From NCBI RefSeq assembly GCF_004006235.1, contig NZ_CP034753.1:1984001-2048000 (forward strand): 64,000 nucleotides of DNA, in the 5' to 3' direction. The position numbers were made by a program, and so were the translations under genes. Source of the DNA: Agromyces sp. LHK192. Lineage in GTDB: Bacteria > Actinomycetota > Actinomycetes > Actinomycetales > Microbacteriaceae. The notes below the pieces were generated by a model. It did not search any database and was not told the origin of the DNA. It saw nothing but the letters and a program-made list of their open reading frames with translations. Shown in pieces: positions 28,919 to 38,631 of the stretch. The number at the start of each line of letters is the position of its first letter. Position 1 is the stretch's first letter.

Positions 28919-29845
28919 ATGCGCGTTCCCGAATCCCTCTACGAGCTCAATGCCGACGTCGCGGTGCCCTCGGGCCTGCCGCTCGTCGCCGGGCTCACCG
29001 GGTTCGCCGACGCCGGGGGAGCGGTCGCGCAGACGGCCGAGTATCTGCGTTCGGAACTGGAACGGACGGTCGTCGCCACCTTCGACGCCGACGAACTCCT
29101 CGACTACCGCGCCCGTCGCCCGATCATCCTGTTCGACGGCGACCACATCGCGGACTTCCGCCCGCCCCGGCTCTCGCTCGAACTCGCGCAGGACGATCTC
29201 GGACGCTCGTTCCTCCTGTTGACGGGGTACGAGCCGGACTTCCAGTGGGAGCGATTCTCCACCGCGGTGATCGGGCTGATCGAGCGCTTCGGCGTGAGTT
29301 CGACGACCTGGGTGAACTCCATCCCGATGCCGGTGCCGCACACCCGGCCGATCTCGCTCACGGTGAGCGGCAACCGATCCGATCTCGTCGAGTCGATGTC
29401 GGTCTGGCGCCCGACCACGGAGGCGCCCTCGAACGCGATGCACCTCGTCGAGTACCGGCTGGCCGAGCAGGGTCGCAGCGTCGCCGGGTTCGTCCTGCTG
29501 GTGCCGCACTACCTCTCGGACACGGAGTACCCGGCGACCGCGGTCGCCGCGCTCGAGGCGATCAGCTCGGCGACCGGATTGATCTTCCCGACCGATCTGC
29601 TGCGCGAGCAGGGCCGCGACTTCGTCGCGCGCATCGAGGAGCAGGTCGCCGAGAACGGCGAGCTCGCGAAGCTGGTGCACACGCTCGAAGAGCGGCACGA
29701 CACCTACATGGAAGGAACGGTGCTGCGTTCCCCGCTCACCGACGAGGACGGCGAAGTCCCCTCGGCGGACGAGATCGCCGCCGAGCTCGAGAAGTTCCTC
29801 GCGTTCCGTCGCGGCCGCGACGACGAGCCGCCGCTGCAGCCGTAG
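28919..29845 (+). CDS. PAC2 family protein
   Basis: The 308-residue protein belongs to the proteasome-assembly-chaperone (PAC2) fold family, conserved in Actinobacteria even where no proteasome exists; its role there is unknown. Visible family features are GLTGFADAGGAVAQTAEYL near residues 25-43, DGDHIADFRPPRLSLEL near 80 and VLLVPHYLSDTEYPATAV near 200. The last 60 residues are charged and helical. The ATG is placed by TACGCT (28907-28912), six bases upstream, with no Shine-Dalgarno. The gene lies upstream of sigA, separated by a 297-base leader region. Confidence 0.85.
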   Translation: MRVPESLYELNADVAVPSGLPLVAGLTGFADAGGAVAQTAEYLRSELERTVVATFDADELLDYRARRPIILFDGDHIADFRPPRLSLELAQDDLGRSFLLLTGYEPDFQWERFSTAVIGLIERFGVSSTTWVNSIPMPVPHTRPISLTVSGNRSDLVESMSVWRPTTEAPSNAMHLVEYRLAEQGRSVAGFVLLVPHYLSDTEYPATAVAALEAISSATGLIFPTDLLREQGRDFVARIEEQVAENGELAKLVHTLEERHDTYMEGTVLRSPLTDEDGEVPSADEIAAELEKFLAFRRGRDDEPPLQP

Positions 29846-29980
29846 TCGGCCCAGTTCGCCGGTGATCCGCCGCCGATCGCTCCGGCGTCAGGAATGGCAC
29901 GGGTGCCCGGTGCGTTGTACCGGTCATCGCCGAGTGCGCTCGAACCCGCGGTGTCGGCGGAATCCGGGTGCGCGCACTGG

Positions 29981-29986
29981 TATAAT
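29981..29986 (+). promoter_or_regulatory. -10 box of sigA
   Basis: Perfect TATAAT consensus in otherwise GC-rich DNA, 157 bases before the sigA start. The -35 region is weak. The implied leader of about 150 bases contains AGGACCC (29994-30000) and GGGTCCT (30052-30058), which can pair to enclose 51 bases. The 297 bases from 29846 to 30142 otherwise hold no gene I can support. Confidence 0.55.
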
Positions 29987-30142
29987 TGAAGGCAGGACCC
30001 GTTCTCGTCCAGGCCGCGCAGCACCGCTGCGACCACCGGTGGACTTGACATGGGTCCTCATAGTGTCCAGAAACACCGGACCCGGACCAGCATCCCGATC
30101 CGACCCGCAGCGGGTGTCGGAACGGTGAGGAGAGGCGAATTC

Positions 30143-31459
30143 ATGGCAACCAAGTCCCCGACGTCCGCGAAGGGCGACGCCGAGGCGACCGCTCCCGCGA
30201 AGGCCTCGAGCGCGACGGCCGCCAAGGCCCCGGCCAAGAAGGCGGGAGCGAAGACGACGACGGCGTCGAAGACGCCTCGCACGACGACGGCGAAGAGCTC
30301 GACCAAGGCGAAGGGCAAGGCCGGCGCCGGCGACGAGGTCGACGAGGAGGAGATCGAGGAGGTCGAGATCGAGGCGGACGACACCGCCGAGACCGAGACC
30401 GAGACCGCCGCGACCGGCGACGCCGAGTCCGACGAGGAGGAAGCCGCACCGATTCCCGTCGAGCCGCACCCCACCGGCGCTCTCGTGCTGCGTGCCGTGG
30501 ACGACGAGGACGAGGTCCCCGTCTACTCCGCAGCGATCACCGGCGCCACGGCCGACCCGGTCAAGGACTACCTGAAGCAGATCGGCAAGGTCGCGCTCCT
30601 CAACGCGGCCGAAGAGGTCGAGCTCGCGATGCGCATCGAGGCGGGCCTGTTCGCCGAGGAGAAGCTCTCGCACATGGCCGAGGCCGAGAAGCGCACGCAG
30701 CTCGGCCGCGAACTGCAGTGGGTCGCGAAGGACGGGCAGCGCGCGAAGAGCCACCTGCTCGGCGCGAACCTGCGTCTGGTCGTCTCGCTCGCCAAGCGCT
30801 ACACGGGTCGCGGCATGCAGTTCCTCGACCTGATCCAGGAGGGCAACCTGGGCCTGATCCGTGCCGTCGAGAAGTTCGACTACACGAAGGGCTTCAAGTT
30901 CTCCACCTACGCCACCTGGTGGATCCGTCAGGCGATCACTCGCGCGATGGCCGACCAGGCACGCACGATCCGCATCCCGGTCCACATGGTCGAGGTCATC
31001 AACAAGCTCGCGCGCGTACAGCGTCAGATGCTGCAGGACCTGGGCCGCGAGCCCACGCCCGAGGAGCTCAGCCGCGAGCTCGACATGACCCCTGAGAAGG
31101 TCATCGAGGTGCAGAAGTACGGCCGCGAGCCGATCTCGCTGCACACGCCGCTCGGCGAGGACGGCGACAGCGAGTTCGGCGACCTGATCGAGGACACCGA
31201 GGCGGTCGTCCCCGCCGACGCGGTGGGCTTCACGATGCTGCAGAAGCAGCTGGAGTCGCTGCTCGACTCGCTCAGCGAGCGCGAGGCGGGCGTGATCCGG
31301 ATGCGGTTCGGCCTCGGCGACGGCATGCCGAAGACGCTCGACCAGATCGGCGACACGTTCGGCGTCACCCGCGAGCGGATCCGTCAGATCGAGTCGAAGA
31401 CCATGGCGAAGCTCCGTCACCCGTCGCGCTCGCAGTCGCTCCGCGACTACCTCGAGTAG
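30143..31459 (+). CDS. sigA: primary RNA polymerase sigma factor
   Basis: Directs RNA polymerase to housekeeping promoters. The 438-residue protein starts with about 120 residues rich in Lys, Ala, Thr, Glu and Asp and has no region 1.1. Region 1.2 is [28 protein letters not shown], split here as [10 protein letters not shown] then ALLNAAEEV. Region 2 has [19 protein letters not shown] and [17 protein letters not shown], and region 4 ends with [18 protein letters not shown] and its helix-turn-helix. The ATG at 30143 has GAGGAGAGG upstream. It lies seven bases before murT, so sigA, murT and gatD may be cotranscribed. Confidence 0.96.
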   Translation: MATKSPTSAKGDAEATAPAKASSATAAKAPAKKAGAKTTTASKTPRTTTAKSSTKAKGKAGAGDEVDEEEIEEVEIEADDTAETETETAATGDAESDEEEAAPIPVEPHPTGALVLRAVDDEDEVPVYSAAITGATADPVKDYLKQIGKVALLNAAEEVELAMRIEAGLFAEEKLSHMAEAEKRTQLGRELQWVAKDGQRAKSHLLGANLRLVVSLAKRYTGRGMQFLDLIQEGNLGLIRAVEKFDYTKGFKFSTYATWWIRQAITRAMADQARTIRIPVHMVEVINKLARVQRQMLQDLGREPTPEELSRELDMTPEKVIEVQKYGREPISLHTPLGEDGDSEFGDLIEDTEAVVPADAVGFTMLQKQLESLLDSLSEREAGVIRMRFGLGDGMPKTLDQIGDTFGVTRERIRQIESKTMAKLRHPSRSQSLRDYLE

Positions 31460-31466
31460 GCCGCAG

Positions 31467-32738
31467 GTGGGAGCTGGTTCGCTGCGCTACGCGCCGGCGA
31501 TCCTCATCGGAAGGTTCACCCGATTCGCCGCTCGGCTGCGCAAGCCGGGCGGCGGATCGGCGGTGCCCGGCCTGGTCGTCAACCGCATCGCGCCCGGATA
31601 CCTCCGGCGCACGCTCTCGGGATTCCCGGGCGGACTGATCGTGGTGTCGGGCTCGAGCGGCAAGTCGACGACCACGAAGATGCTGGTCGCGGTCCTGCGC
31701 GCCCACGGCGTGGAGGTGTTCACCAACCCGTCGACCGCGAACATCAGCCAGGGGCTGACCTCGGCGCTGCTGGAGCAGTCCGACTGGCGTGGCCGGGTGC
31801 CGGGTGACGTTGCGGTCCTCGAGATGGACGAGGGGCACGGCGCGCTCGTGATGCAGGGCGTGGACGCCCGCATCGTTGCGCTGACGAACGTGATGGTCGA
31901 CCAGATCGACCGGTTCCACGACTCCGAGATGGTCGTCGGGATGCTCGCGCGCATCGCCGCCCGCGCGCAGGAGTCGCTCGTCATCAACGCGGACGACGCG
32001 GCGCTCGAACGGCTCGCCGCGACGGTGGGCGCCGGGCTCGGCGTCCACCGGTACGGCGTCGCGGCCTCGGTGCTCGAAGCCGCCCCGCGAGGATTGGGTT
32101 ACTCGGAGACCACGCGGACACGGCTCGCGCCCGAGCAGGGCGTCGTGGTCGAATACGTCGACGGTCGACGCACCGAACTCGCGGACGGCGGGGCATCCGT
32201 CGGGGTCGGGTTGCCGGCCCGCGGAACGCACTACGCGGTCGATGCGGCCGCCGCCTACACGACCGCGCGTGCGGCGCTCGGCGATCGGTTCGACCGCGAC
32301 ATCGCGGCGAACGCACTCAGCGCGATCCCCGCCGTGTTCGGACGCGGCGAACGCGTGACGGTGCGCGGCCAAGAGGTGGAGTTCGTGCTGGTCCAGAATC
32401 CCGCGAGCTACCAGCTCAATGTCGACGGGATCGAGCCGGGCACCGAGCAGATCCTGTTCGCGATCGGCTCGGACGTTCGCGATCCCTCCTACTTCTGGCC
32501 GACGGATGCCTCGTCGCTTGCGCGGGTCGCGATCGTGAGCGGATCGAAGGCTGCCGAGGCCGCCCTCATGCTCGCGTACGACGGCGTCGAGATCGACCGC
32601 GTCGAACCCGACCTCGCGACCGCCGTCGACGACTTCCTCGCCGCACCGGCTCCGCTCGCCGGCGTCAAGACGATCGTGTTCTCCGCCGACTCGATGCGTC
32701 GGACTCGCGCCCACCTCGGACTCACGGGAACCGAATGA
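31467..32738 (+). CDS. murT: MurT-like Mur ligase (lipid II D-glutamate ligase subunit), lacking the zinc ribbon
   Basis: Mur-ligase-family protein that in other Gram-positives pairs with GatD to amidate the D-glutamate alpha-carboxyl of lipid II. The 423-residue protein has the P-loop SGSSGKSTTTKML at 61-73, the Mur motif LTNVMVDQIDRFHD near 140 and a C-terminal DUF1727-like domain with DVRDPSYFW near 340. Well-studied MurT proteins carry a four-Cys zinc ribbon in the central domain; this protein has no cysteine at all, and the region reads straight through. It overlaps gatD by ATGA. The ATP-dependent ligase core seems intact; the acceptor amine may have changed (inference). Confidence 0.85.
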   Translation: MGAGSLRYAPAILIGRFTRFAARLRKPGGGSAVPGLVVNRIAPGYLRRTLSGFPGGLIVVSGSSGKSTTTKMLVAVLRAHGVEVFTNPSTANISQGLTSALLEQSDWRGRVPGDVAVLEMDEGHGALVMQGVDARIVALTNVMVDQIDRFHDSEMVVGMLARIAARAQESLVINADDAALERLAATVGAGLGVHRYGVAASVLEAAPRGLGYSETTRTRLAPEQGVVVEYVDGRRTELADGGASVGVGLPARGTHYAVDAAAAYTTARAALGDRFDRDIAANALSAIPAVFGRGERVTVRGQEVEFVLVQNPASYQLNVDGIEPGTEQILFAIGSDVRDPSYFWPTDASSLARVAIVSGSKAAEAALMLAYDGVEIDRVEPDLATAVDDFLAAPAPLAGVKTIVFSADSMRRTRAHLGLTGTE

Positions 32739-33469
32739 CCTTCACGATCGCGACGCTCGCTCCGTCGCTGCTGAACACGAACGGCGACGCCCAGAACGCG
32801 AACGTCCTGGCGCAGCGACTGCGCTGGGCGGCGCACGACGCGCGCGTCGTCGCCGTCGAGGACGTCGCCGACCTTCCCGACCGGGTCGACGCCGTCGTCA
32901 TCGGCTCGGGCAACGACTCGACGCTGGATGCTGCGAGGGCGAAGCTGCTCACCCTCCACGACCTCCTGCGTCGCTGGGGCACGGAGGGCGTTCCCATCCT
33001 CGCGGTCGGCACCGGGTGGGAGCTCCTCTCCTGGGGTGTCGAGCGCGCCGACGGTTCCGTCGTCGAAGGGCTCGGCGTGCTTCCCGGCCGCGCGGTCGCT
33101 CGCTCGTCGCGGGTCATCGGCGACCTCGTGGTGCGTTCGCCGAGGTTCGGTCACCTGGTCGGGTTCGAGAACCACGCCCGCGACTACGTCCAGGCCGAGG
33201 CCTCCCCGCTCGGGCGAACCCTCGCCGGCGACGGCAACGGACGCGAGTCGGGTCAGGAGGGCGTCGTCATGGGCTGGGTGCTCGGCACCCACCTGCACGG
33301 GCCGGTCCTCGCGAAGAACCCCGGGTTCGCCGATGCGATCATCGCCGAGATGGCCGCGCGCGCGGGCGTCGACTACACGCCGGGCGAGCAGGCCGGGGTC
33401 GTCGACGGGTACGCGGCATCCGCTCGTGAGGCGCAGCTGCGCGGCGCGGGCGTCACCCTCGACCGCTGA
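32735..33469 (+). CDS. gatD: GatD-like class I glutamine amidotransferase with nucleophile cysteine replaced by glycine
   Basis: Partner of MurT, which normally releases ammonia from glutamine. The 244-residue protein has the family fold, including LVGFENHARD near 141-150 and the catalytic-His motif GTHLHGPVLAKNP (His188). The nucleophile elbow, usually LAVCxG(F/Y)Q, reads LAVGTGWE: residue 92 is Gly (codon GGC at 33008-33010), and the protein contains no cysteine. Glutaminase activity by the known mechanism is therefore not expected. Gln to Glu in the same motif argues for long-term divergence rather than a sequencing error. The pair is translationally coupled, so the protein is probably kept as a structural or allosteric subunit. 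Confidence 0.85.
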   Translation: MTFTIATLAPSLLNTNGDAQNANVLAQRLRWAAHDARVVAVEDVADLPDRVDAVVIGSGNDSTLDAARAKLLTLHDLLRRWGTEGVPILAVGTGWELLSWGVERADGSVVEGLGVLPGRAVARSSRVIGDLVVRSPRFGHLVGFENHARDYVQAEASPLGRTLAGDGNGRESGQEGVVMGWVLGTHLHGPVLAKNPGFADAIIAEMAARAGVDYTPGEQAGVVDGYAASAREAQLRGAGVTLDR

Positions 33470-33495
33470 ACGCACGCTCCGTCCGGAGACGACGA

Positions 33496-33521
33496 AAGCG
33501 CCCCGCCGGAGCGGGGCGCTT
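33496..33521. terminator. bidirectional terminator after gatD
   Basis: Eleven-base-pair perfect stem, AAGCGCCCCGC and GCGGGGCGCTT, around loop CGGA, flanked by A and T residues on each side. It lies between convergent gatD and the DUF7455 gene. Confidence 0.75.
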
Positions 33522-33536
33522 CGTCGTGGTCGGCGG

Positions 33537-33770
33537 TCAGTCGCGGGTGTCGACGAGGAGCCGGCTCGACTCGTCGTGCCAGGTCTGCGCGATCTCGGAC
33601 AGCTTCTCCTGGTGCTTGCGTCCGTGGTGGGCGCAGAAGAGGAGTTCGCCGCTCGCGACGGTGACCCGGATGTAGGCCTGCGCACCGCAGGCGTCGCACC
33701 GATCGAGCGCCGTGAGCTCGTACGGTGCCTCGGCCTCGGCGGTACCGGTGGTCTCGGTGTACTGCGTCAT
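33537..33770 (-). CDS. DUF7455-type small zinc-binding protein
   Basis: A 77-residue protein common next to topoisomerase or sigma-factor genes in Actinobacteria; its function is unknown. It has CDACGAQAYIRV (CxxC) and LLFCAHHGRKH (CxHH), which together make a plausible single zinc site, and a helical C-terminal third with EKLSEIAQTWHDES. The ATG at 33770 is fixed by a textbook AGGAGG five bases upstream. It is divergent from parE. Confidence 0.85.
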   Translation of the reverse strand: MTQYTETTGTAEAEAPYELTALDRCDACGAQAYIRVTVASGELLFCAHHGRKHQEKLSEIAQTWHDESSRLLVDTRD

Positions 33771-33913
33771 GGCGCCTCCTCCAGTGCTCACGTTCGATCC
33801 GTTCCTCCATTTCAACACGACCACGCCCGTGAACCTGCCCGTGCCGGGGGCATTTCGCTCAGCGCGTAGTGGCGGAGGGGCGGCGTCGGCCGTCGACACT
33901 AGGCTTGGGCGAC

Positions 33914-35998
33914 GTGAGCTCCGACTATTCCGCCCGCCACCTCTCCGTGCTCGAGGGCCTCGAGGCCGTCCGCAAGCGACCTGGCATGTACATCGGGTCG
34001 ACCGACTCGCGCGGGCTGATGCACTGCCTCTGGGAGATCATCGACAACTCCGTCGACGAGGCGCTGGCCGGGCACGGCACCGAGATCGAGATCCTGCTCC
34101 ACGCCGACGGCAGCGTCGAGGTCCGAGACCATGCGCGTGGCATCCCGGTCGACATCGAACCCAAGACCGGACTGTCGGGCGTGGAGGTCGTGTTCACCAA
34201 GCTCCACGCCGGCGGCAAGTTCGGCTCGGGATCCTACGCGGCATCGGGCGGCCTCCACGGCGTCGGCGCCTCGGTCGTGAACGCCCTCTCCGAGCGGCTC
34301 GACGTCGAGGTCGATCGAGGCGGCAAGACCTGGGCGATGTCCTTCCACCGGGGCGAGCCGGGACGATTCGCGGATGCCGCCGGGGCGGCCCCGAGCCCCG
34401 CGGCGGCGTTCGCGCCCTTCGAGGAGGCGAGCGAACTGCGCGTCGCCGGCAAGGTCGCGCGCGGCGTCACCGGCACGCGGGTGCGCTACTGGGCCGACTC
34501 GCAGATCTTCACCAAGGGGGCGTCGTTCCAGCTCGACGAACTGCTCGGGCGCGCGCGCCAGACCGCGTTCCTCGTGCCCGGCCTCGGCATCACGGTGGTC
34601 GACGAGCGCGGCGCGGAACGCGACGAGCACCGGTTCGCCTTCGAGGGCGGCATCTCCGAGTTCGTCAAGCACCTCGCCACCGACGGACCCGTGACCGACA
34701 TCTGGCGCCTGTCGGGCGACGGCAGGTTCACGGAGATGGTCCCGGTGCTGAGCGAGAGCGGTGCCATGCTCCCGACCGAGGTCGAGCGGCACTGTCATGT
34801 CGACATCGCGCTGCGCTGGGGGACCGGCTACGACACGGTGTTCCGAAGCTTCGTGAACATCATCGCGACGCCGAAGGGCGGCACCCACCAGGCCGGATTC
34901 GAGCAGGGCATGCTGAAGTTCATCCGCGCGCAGGTCGAGCAGAACGCCAGGCGGTTGAAGGTCGGCAACGACAAGCTCGACAAGGACGACGTGCTCGCGG
35001 GCCTCACCGCCGTGCTGACGGTCCGGCTCGCCGAGCCGCAGTTCGAAGGCCAGACGAAGGAGGTGCTCGGCACCCCGGCGGTGCGCTCGATCGTGTCGTC
35101 GGTGGTGACGAAGGCGCTCGGCGAGCGGTTCGCCTCGACGAAGCGCGACGACAAGGCGCAGACCGCACTCGTGCTCGACAAGGTCGTCGCCGAGATGAAG
35201 GCGCGGATCTCCGCCCGTGCGCACAAGGAGACACAGCGCCGCAAGACGGCGCTCGAATCGTCGTCGCTTCCCGCGAAGCTGGCCGACTGCCGATCGACGG
35301 ATGTCGCGCAGAGCGAGCTCTTCATCGTCGAGGGCGACTCGGCCCTCGGCACCGCCAAGCTCGCGCGCGACAGCGAGCACCAGGCGCTCCTGCCGATCCG
35401 CGGCAAGATCCTCAACGTCCAGAAGGCCTCGATCGCCGACATGCTCGGCAACGCCGAGTGCGCGGCGATCATCCAGACCATCGGCGCCGGTTCGGGCCGC
35501 TCGTTCGAGATCGGCCAGGCGCGGTACGGCAAGGTCATCATCATGAGCGACGCCGACGTCGACGGCGCCCACATCCGCACCCTGCTCCTGACGCTCTTCT
35601 TCCGCTACATGCGGCCCATGATCGAAGAGGGCCGGGTGTTCGCGGCGGTGCCGCCCCTGCACCGCGTGGTCGTGGTGAACCCCGGATCGAAGCCGAACGA
35701 CATCATCTACACCTATTCGGAGCCCGAGCTCAGCGCCGTGCTCGCCGATCTCAAGCGGCGCGGCAAGAAGTACCAGGATCCGATCCAGCGGTACAAGGGC
35801 CTCGGCGAGATGGATGCCGACCAGCTGGCCACGACGACGATGGACCGTGCGCACCGCACGCTGCGACGCGTGAACGTCGCGGACGCCGAACAGGCCGGTC
35901 GCGTGTTCGAACTGCTCATGGGCAACGAGGTCGCTCCGCGCAAGGAGTTCATCATCGACAGCGCGAACGGGCTCAGCCGGGAGCGCATCGACGCCTGA
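33914..35998 (+). CDS. parE: type IIA DNA topoisomerase subunit B (ParE/GyrB-like)
   Basis: ATPase subunit of topoisomerase IV or a second gyrase. The 694-residue protein has the GHKL ATP site with EIIDNSVDEALAGHG near 39-53 and GGLHGVGASVVNALS near 113, the transducer domain, and the TOPRIM motif EGDSALGTAKLARD near 470 with DADVDGAHIRTLLL near 545. It lacks the long insertion of Gram-negative GyrB. The GTG start lies eight bases after TAGGCT (33900-33905), suggesting a leaderless mRNA. Its parC partner lies downstream in the convergent orientation. A separate gyrAB pair is expected elsewhere, so parE is preferred to gyrB. Confidence 0.9.
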   Translation: MSSDYSARHLSVLEGLEAVRKRPGMYIGSTDSRGLMHCLWEIIDNSVDEALAGHGTEIEILLHADGSVEVRDHARGIPVDIEPKTGLSGVEVVFTKLHAGGKFGSGSYAASGGLHGVGASVVNALSERLDVEVDRGGKTWAMSFHRGEPGRFADAAGAAPSPAAAFAPFEEASELRVAGKVARGVTGTRVRYWADSQIFTKGASFQLDELLGRARQTAFLVPGLGITVVDERGAERDEHRFAFEGGISEFVKHLATDGPVTDIWRLSGDGRFTEMVPVLSESGAMLPTEVERHCHVDIALRWGTGYDTVFRSFVNIIATPKGGTHQAGFEQGMLKFIRAQVEQNARRLKVGNDKLDKDDVLAGLTAVLTVRLAEPQFEGQTKEVLGTPAVRSIVSSVVTKALGERFASTKRDDKAQTALVLDKVVAEMKARISARAHKETQRRKTALESSSLPAKLADCRSTDVAQSELFIVEGDSALGTAKLARDSEHQALLPIRGKILNVQKASIADMLGNAECAAIIQTIGAGSGRSFEIGQARYGKVIIMSDADVDGAHIRTLLLTLFFRYMRPMIEEGRVFAAVPPLHRVVVVNPGSKPNDIIYTYSEPELSAVLADLKRRGKKYQDPIQRYKGLGEMDADQLATTTMDRAHRTLRRVNVADAEQAGRVFELLMGNEVAPRKEFIIDSANGLSRERIDA

Positions 35999-36045
35999 GG
36001 CATACCCCGCGGAGACGCCCTCTACCGGGTGCTCCGGTGACTCCT

Positions 36046-36086
36046 GGATGCCCCGCGCAACGCAGCAACGCCGCTCGGGGGCATCC
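36046..36086. terminator. hairpin with inverted GGATGCC core between parE and parC
   Basis: GGATGCCCC (36046-36054) faces GGGGCATCC (36078-36086), a nine-base-pair stem with a 23-base loop, between convergent parE and parC. The arms contain the GGATGCC core of the recurrent octamer. Confidence 0.55.
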
Positions 36087-36091
36087 GAGCC

Positions 36092-38563
36092 TCAGCTGAT
36101 CCGCCGCCCGATGACCGCGACGGGCGCGTCGATCGCGGTGCCCGACGCGTCGCGCCTGACGAGTTCCTCGGGGAGCTTCCGCACGCCGCCGTCGGCGCCC
36201 AGCGCGTGCGCCGGACCGGGACCGACCCAAGCGACGGCGAGGGCGTCCTGGCCCTTCAGGAACCGCTGCGCCCGTACGCCGCCGGTCGCGCGTCCCTTGC
36301 CCGGGAACTCGGAGAACGCCGACACCTTCGCCGCACCGGGATCGGCGCCGAGCAGCGTGTCGGTCGTGGCTGCGATCGTGACGACGACGGTCTCGTCGAG
36401 TCGATCGGGCGCGATCGCCTGGAAGTCGATCACCTTCGCGCCATCGGCGAGCTTGATTCCCGCCATGCCGCCGGCAGCGGCGCCCTGCGGTCGAACGCTC
36501 GAGGCCGGGAAGTGCAGCAGCTGCGCGTCGTTCGCGACGAAGACGAGCTCGTCGTCATCGCCGCCCTGGGCGGCACCGACCACCGAGTCACCGGGCTTGA
36601 GGGCGATGACCTCGAACTCCGGTCGGTTGGGGTGGCCGCCGGGGGCGACGCGCTTGACGACGCCCTGCGCGGTGCCCAGCACGATCGGGCGGTCGCTCTT
36701 CAGGTCGACCAGTGCGACGACGTCCTCGCCCGAACGGAGCTCGACGTACTCGCCGACCCGGTGACCGGCCTCGAGGTGGACCGAGTTCGCCGCGAGCTGC
36801 TGCAGCTCGACGACGGAGAACCGCACGAGCCGGCCCTGCGTGGTCACAGCGCCGATCTCGCTCCGGCTGGTCGTGTCGAGGCTCGAACGCACCGCATCGT
36901 GCTTGCTGCGCCGTGTCGGAACGGTGATCGTGAGCGCGTCGGCGCCATCGGGGCGGTCGACGCGCCCGATCCGGCCGGTCGAGCTGAGGAAGACGCGGCA
37001 CGGGACATCCGCCTGCTCCATGGACATCGATGCGGCCTGCCGGGCGGCCTGCCGCGCCGGGACGATGCGTCCGGCGGTGAGCATGGTGCGACGCGGGGTG
37101 CCGAATCGCTCGGCGACCTCCTCGAGCTCGTCGGAGACGAGCGTGCGGATGCGCAGGTCGCTGCCGAGCAGTTCCTCGAGCCGGGCGATCTCGGCGAGGA
37201 GGTCGTCGCGCTCGGTCTCGAGCTCGATCCGCGAGAACCTCGTGAGGCGGCGCAGGCGCAGCTCGAGGATGTACTCGGACTGGATCTCGCTCAGGTCGAA
37301 CACCTGCATCAGGCGCGACCGCGCCTGCTCGGTGTCGTCGCTCGACCGGATCACCTGGATGACCTCGTCGATGTCGAGGATCGCGATGAGCAGGCCCTCG
37401 ACGAGGTGGAGGCGATCGCGGCTCTTCTGGAGACGGAAGCGGCTGCGCCGCGTCACCACGCTGATGCGGTGATCGATGTACACGCTCAACAGCTCGCGCA
37501 GGCCGAGCGTCTGCGGCTGGCCGTCGACGAGCGCGACGTTGTTGATCGCGAAACCGTCTTCGAGGGGGGTGAGCCGGTACAGCTGCTCGAGCACGGCCTG
37601 CGGATTGAACCCGGTCTTGATCCCGATGACGAGCCGGAGCCCGCGCTTGCGGTCGGTGTGATCGGCGACGTCCGAGATGCCGGTGATCTTCTTGGCGTTG
37701 ACGCCGTCCTTGATCTTCTCGATGACCTTCTCAGGGCCGACCAGGTAGGGCAGTTCGGTGACGATGAGGCCCGTCTTGCGCGGCGACAGCTGTTCGACCG
37801 ACACCTTCGCGCGGGTCTTGAACGATCCACGGCCGGTCGCGTACGCGTCACGCACGCCGTCGATGCCGATGATGGTGCCCCCCGACGGGAAGTCGGGCCC
37901 GGGCACGAACTCCATGAGTTCCTCGAGCGTGGCCTCGGGGTTCGCGATGAGGTGGCGCGCGGCGTGCGCGACCTCGACGAGGTTGTGCGGTGCCATGTTC
38001 GTCGCCATGCCGACGGCGATGCCGCTCGCGCCGTTCACGAGCAGGTTCGGGAACGCCGACGGCATCACCTCGGGCTGCAGGAAGGAGTTGTCGTAGTTCG
38101 GGACGAAGTCGACGACGTCCTCGTCGAGCCCCTCCGCCATGGCGAGGGCCGGCGCCGCCAGGCGCGCCTCGGTGTACCGGGACGCGGCAGGGCCGTCGTC
38201 GAGCGACCCGAAGTTGCCGTGCCCGTCGACGAGGGGCACGCGAAGGGTGAACGACTGGGCGAGCCGCACCAGCGCGTCGTAGATCGCCGAGTCGCCGTGC
38301 GGGTGGTACTTGCCCATCACCTCGCCGACGACCCGCGAGCTCTTGACGTGGCCGCGGTCTGGGCGAAGCCCCATCTCGGTCATGCCGTAGACGATGCGCC
38401 GCTGCACGGGCTTCAGCCCGTCGCGCGCGTCGGGCAGTGCCCGCGAGTAGATGACCGAGTACGCGTACTCGAGGAACGAGCCCTGCATCTCGGTCGACAC
38501 GTCGACGTCTTCGATACGTTCGCTGGTGGGTGCGTCGGTGGGCTCGATGCTCGGTGCGGTCAT
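36092..38563 (-). CDS. parC: type IIA DNA topoisomerase subunit A (ParC/GyrA-like)
   Basis: DNA cleavage-rejoining subunit partnering the convergent parE. The 823-residue protein has the quinolone-pocket region [19 protein letters not shown] near 86-104, split as [12 protein letters not shown] and ALVRLAQ, the catalytic Tyr130 in [10 protein letters not shown] and a C-terminal beta-pinwheel domain with repeated blades. I do not see the full GyrA box, which also favours ParC over GyrA. The ATG at 38563 has GAGAAGACGG just upstream. The first 20 residues are a variable acidic tail. Confidence 0.9.
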   Translation of the reverse strand: MTAPSIEPTDAPTSERIEDVDVSTEMQGSFLEYAYSVIYSRALPDARDGLKPVQRRIVYGMTEMGLRPDRGHVKSSRVVGEVMGKYHPHGDSAIYDALVRLAQSFTLRVPLVDGHGNFGSLDDGPAASRYTEARLAAPALAMAEGLDEDVVDFVPNYDNSFLQPEVMPSAFPNLLVNGASGIAVGMATNMAPHNLVEVAHAARHLIANPEATLEELMEFVPGPDFPSGGTIIGIDGVRDAYATGRGSFKTRAKVSVEQLSPRKTGLIVTELPYLVGPEKVIEKIKDGVNAKKITGISDVADHTDRKRGLRLVIGIKTGFNPQAVLEQLYRLTPLEDGFAINNVALVDGQPQTLGLRELLSVYIDHRISVVTRRSRFRLQKSRDRLHLVEGLLIAILDIDEVIQVIRSSDDTEQARSRLMQVFDLSEIQSEYILELRLRRLTRFSRIELETERDDLLAEIARLEELLGSDLRIRTLVSDELEEVAERFGTPRRTMLTAGRIVPARQAARQAASMSMEQADVPCRVFLSSTGRIGRVDRPDGADALTITVPTRRSKHDAVRSSLDTTSRSEIGAVTTQGRLVRFSVVELQQLAANSVHLEAGHRVGEYVELRSGEDVVALVDLKSDRPIVLGTAQGVVKRVAPGGHPNRPEFEVIALKPGDSVVGAAQGGDDDELVFVANDAQLLHFPASSVRPQGAAAGGMAGIKLADGAKVIDFQAIAPDRLDETVVVTIAATTDTLLGADPGAAKVSAFSEFPGKGRATGGVRAQRFLKGQDALAVAWVGPGPAHALGADGGVRKLPEELVRRDASGTAIDAPVAVIGRRIS

Positions 38564-38631
38564 CCGTCTTCTCGGGTTCGTCGTGTCGCCACGGGGGAGT
38601 GGGCGCGCCCGCCTGTGGAAGACTGAGCGCG

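Noticed and set aside
30045..30050. TTGACA upstream of sigA as a -35 element
   Set aside because: No credible -10 hexamer lies at the right distance, whereas TATAAT at 29981 is perfect; kept only as a remark.
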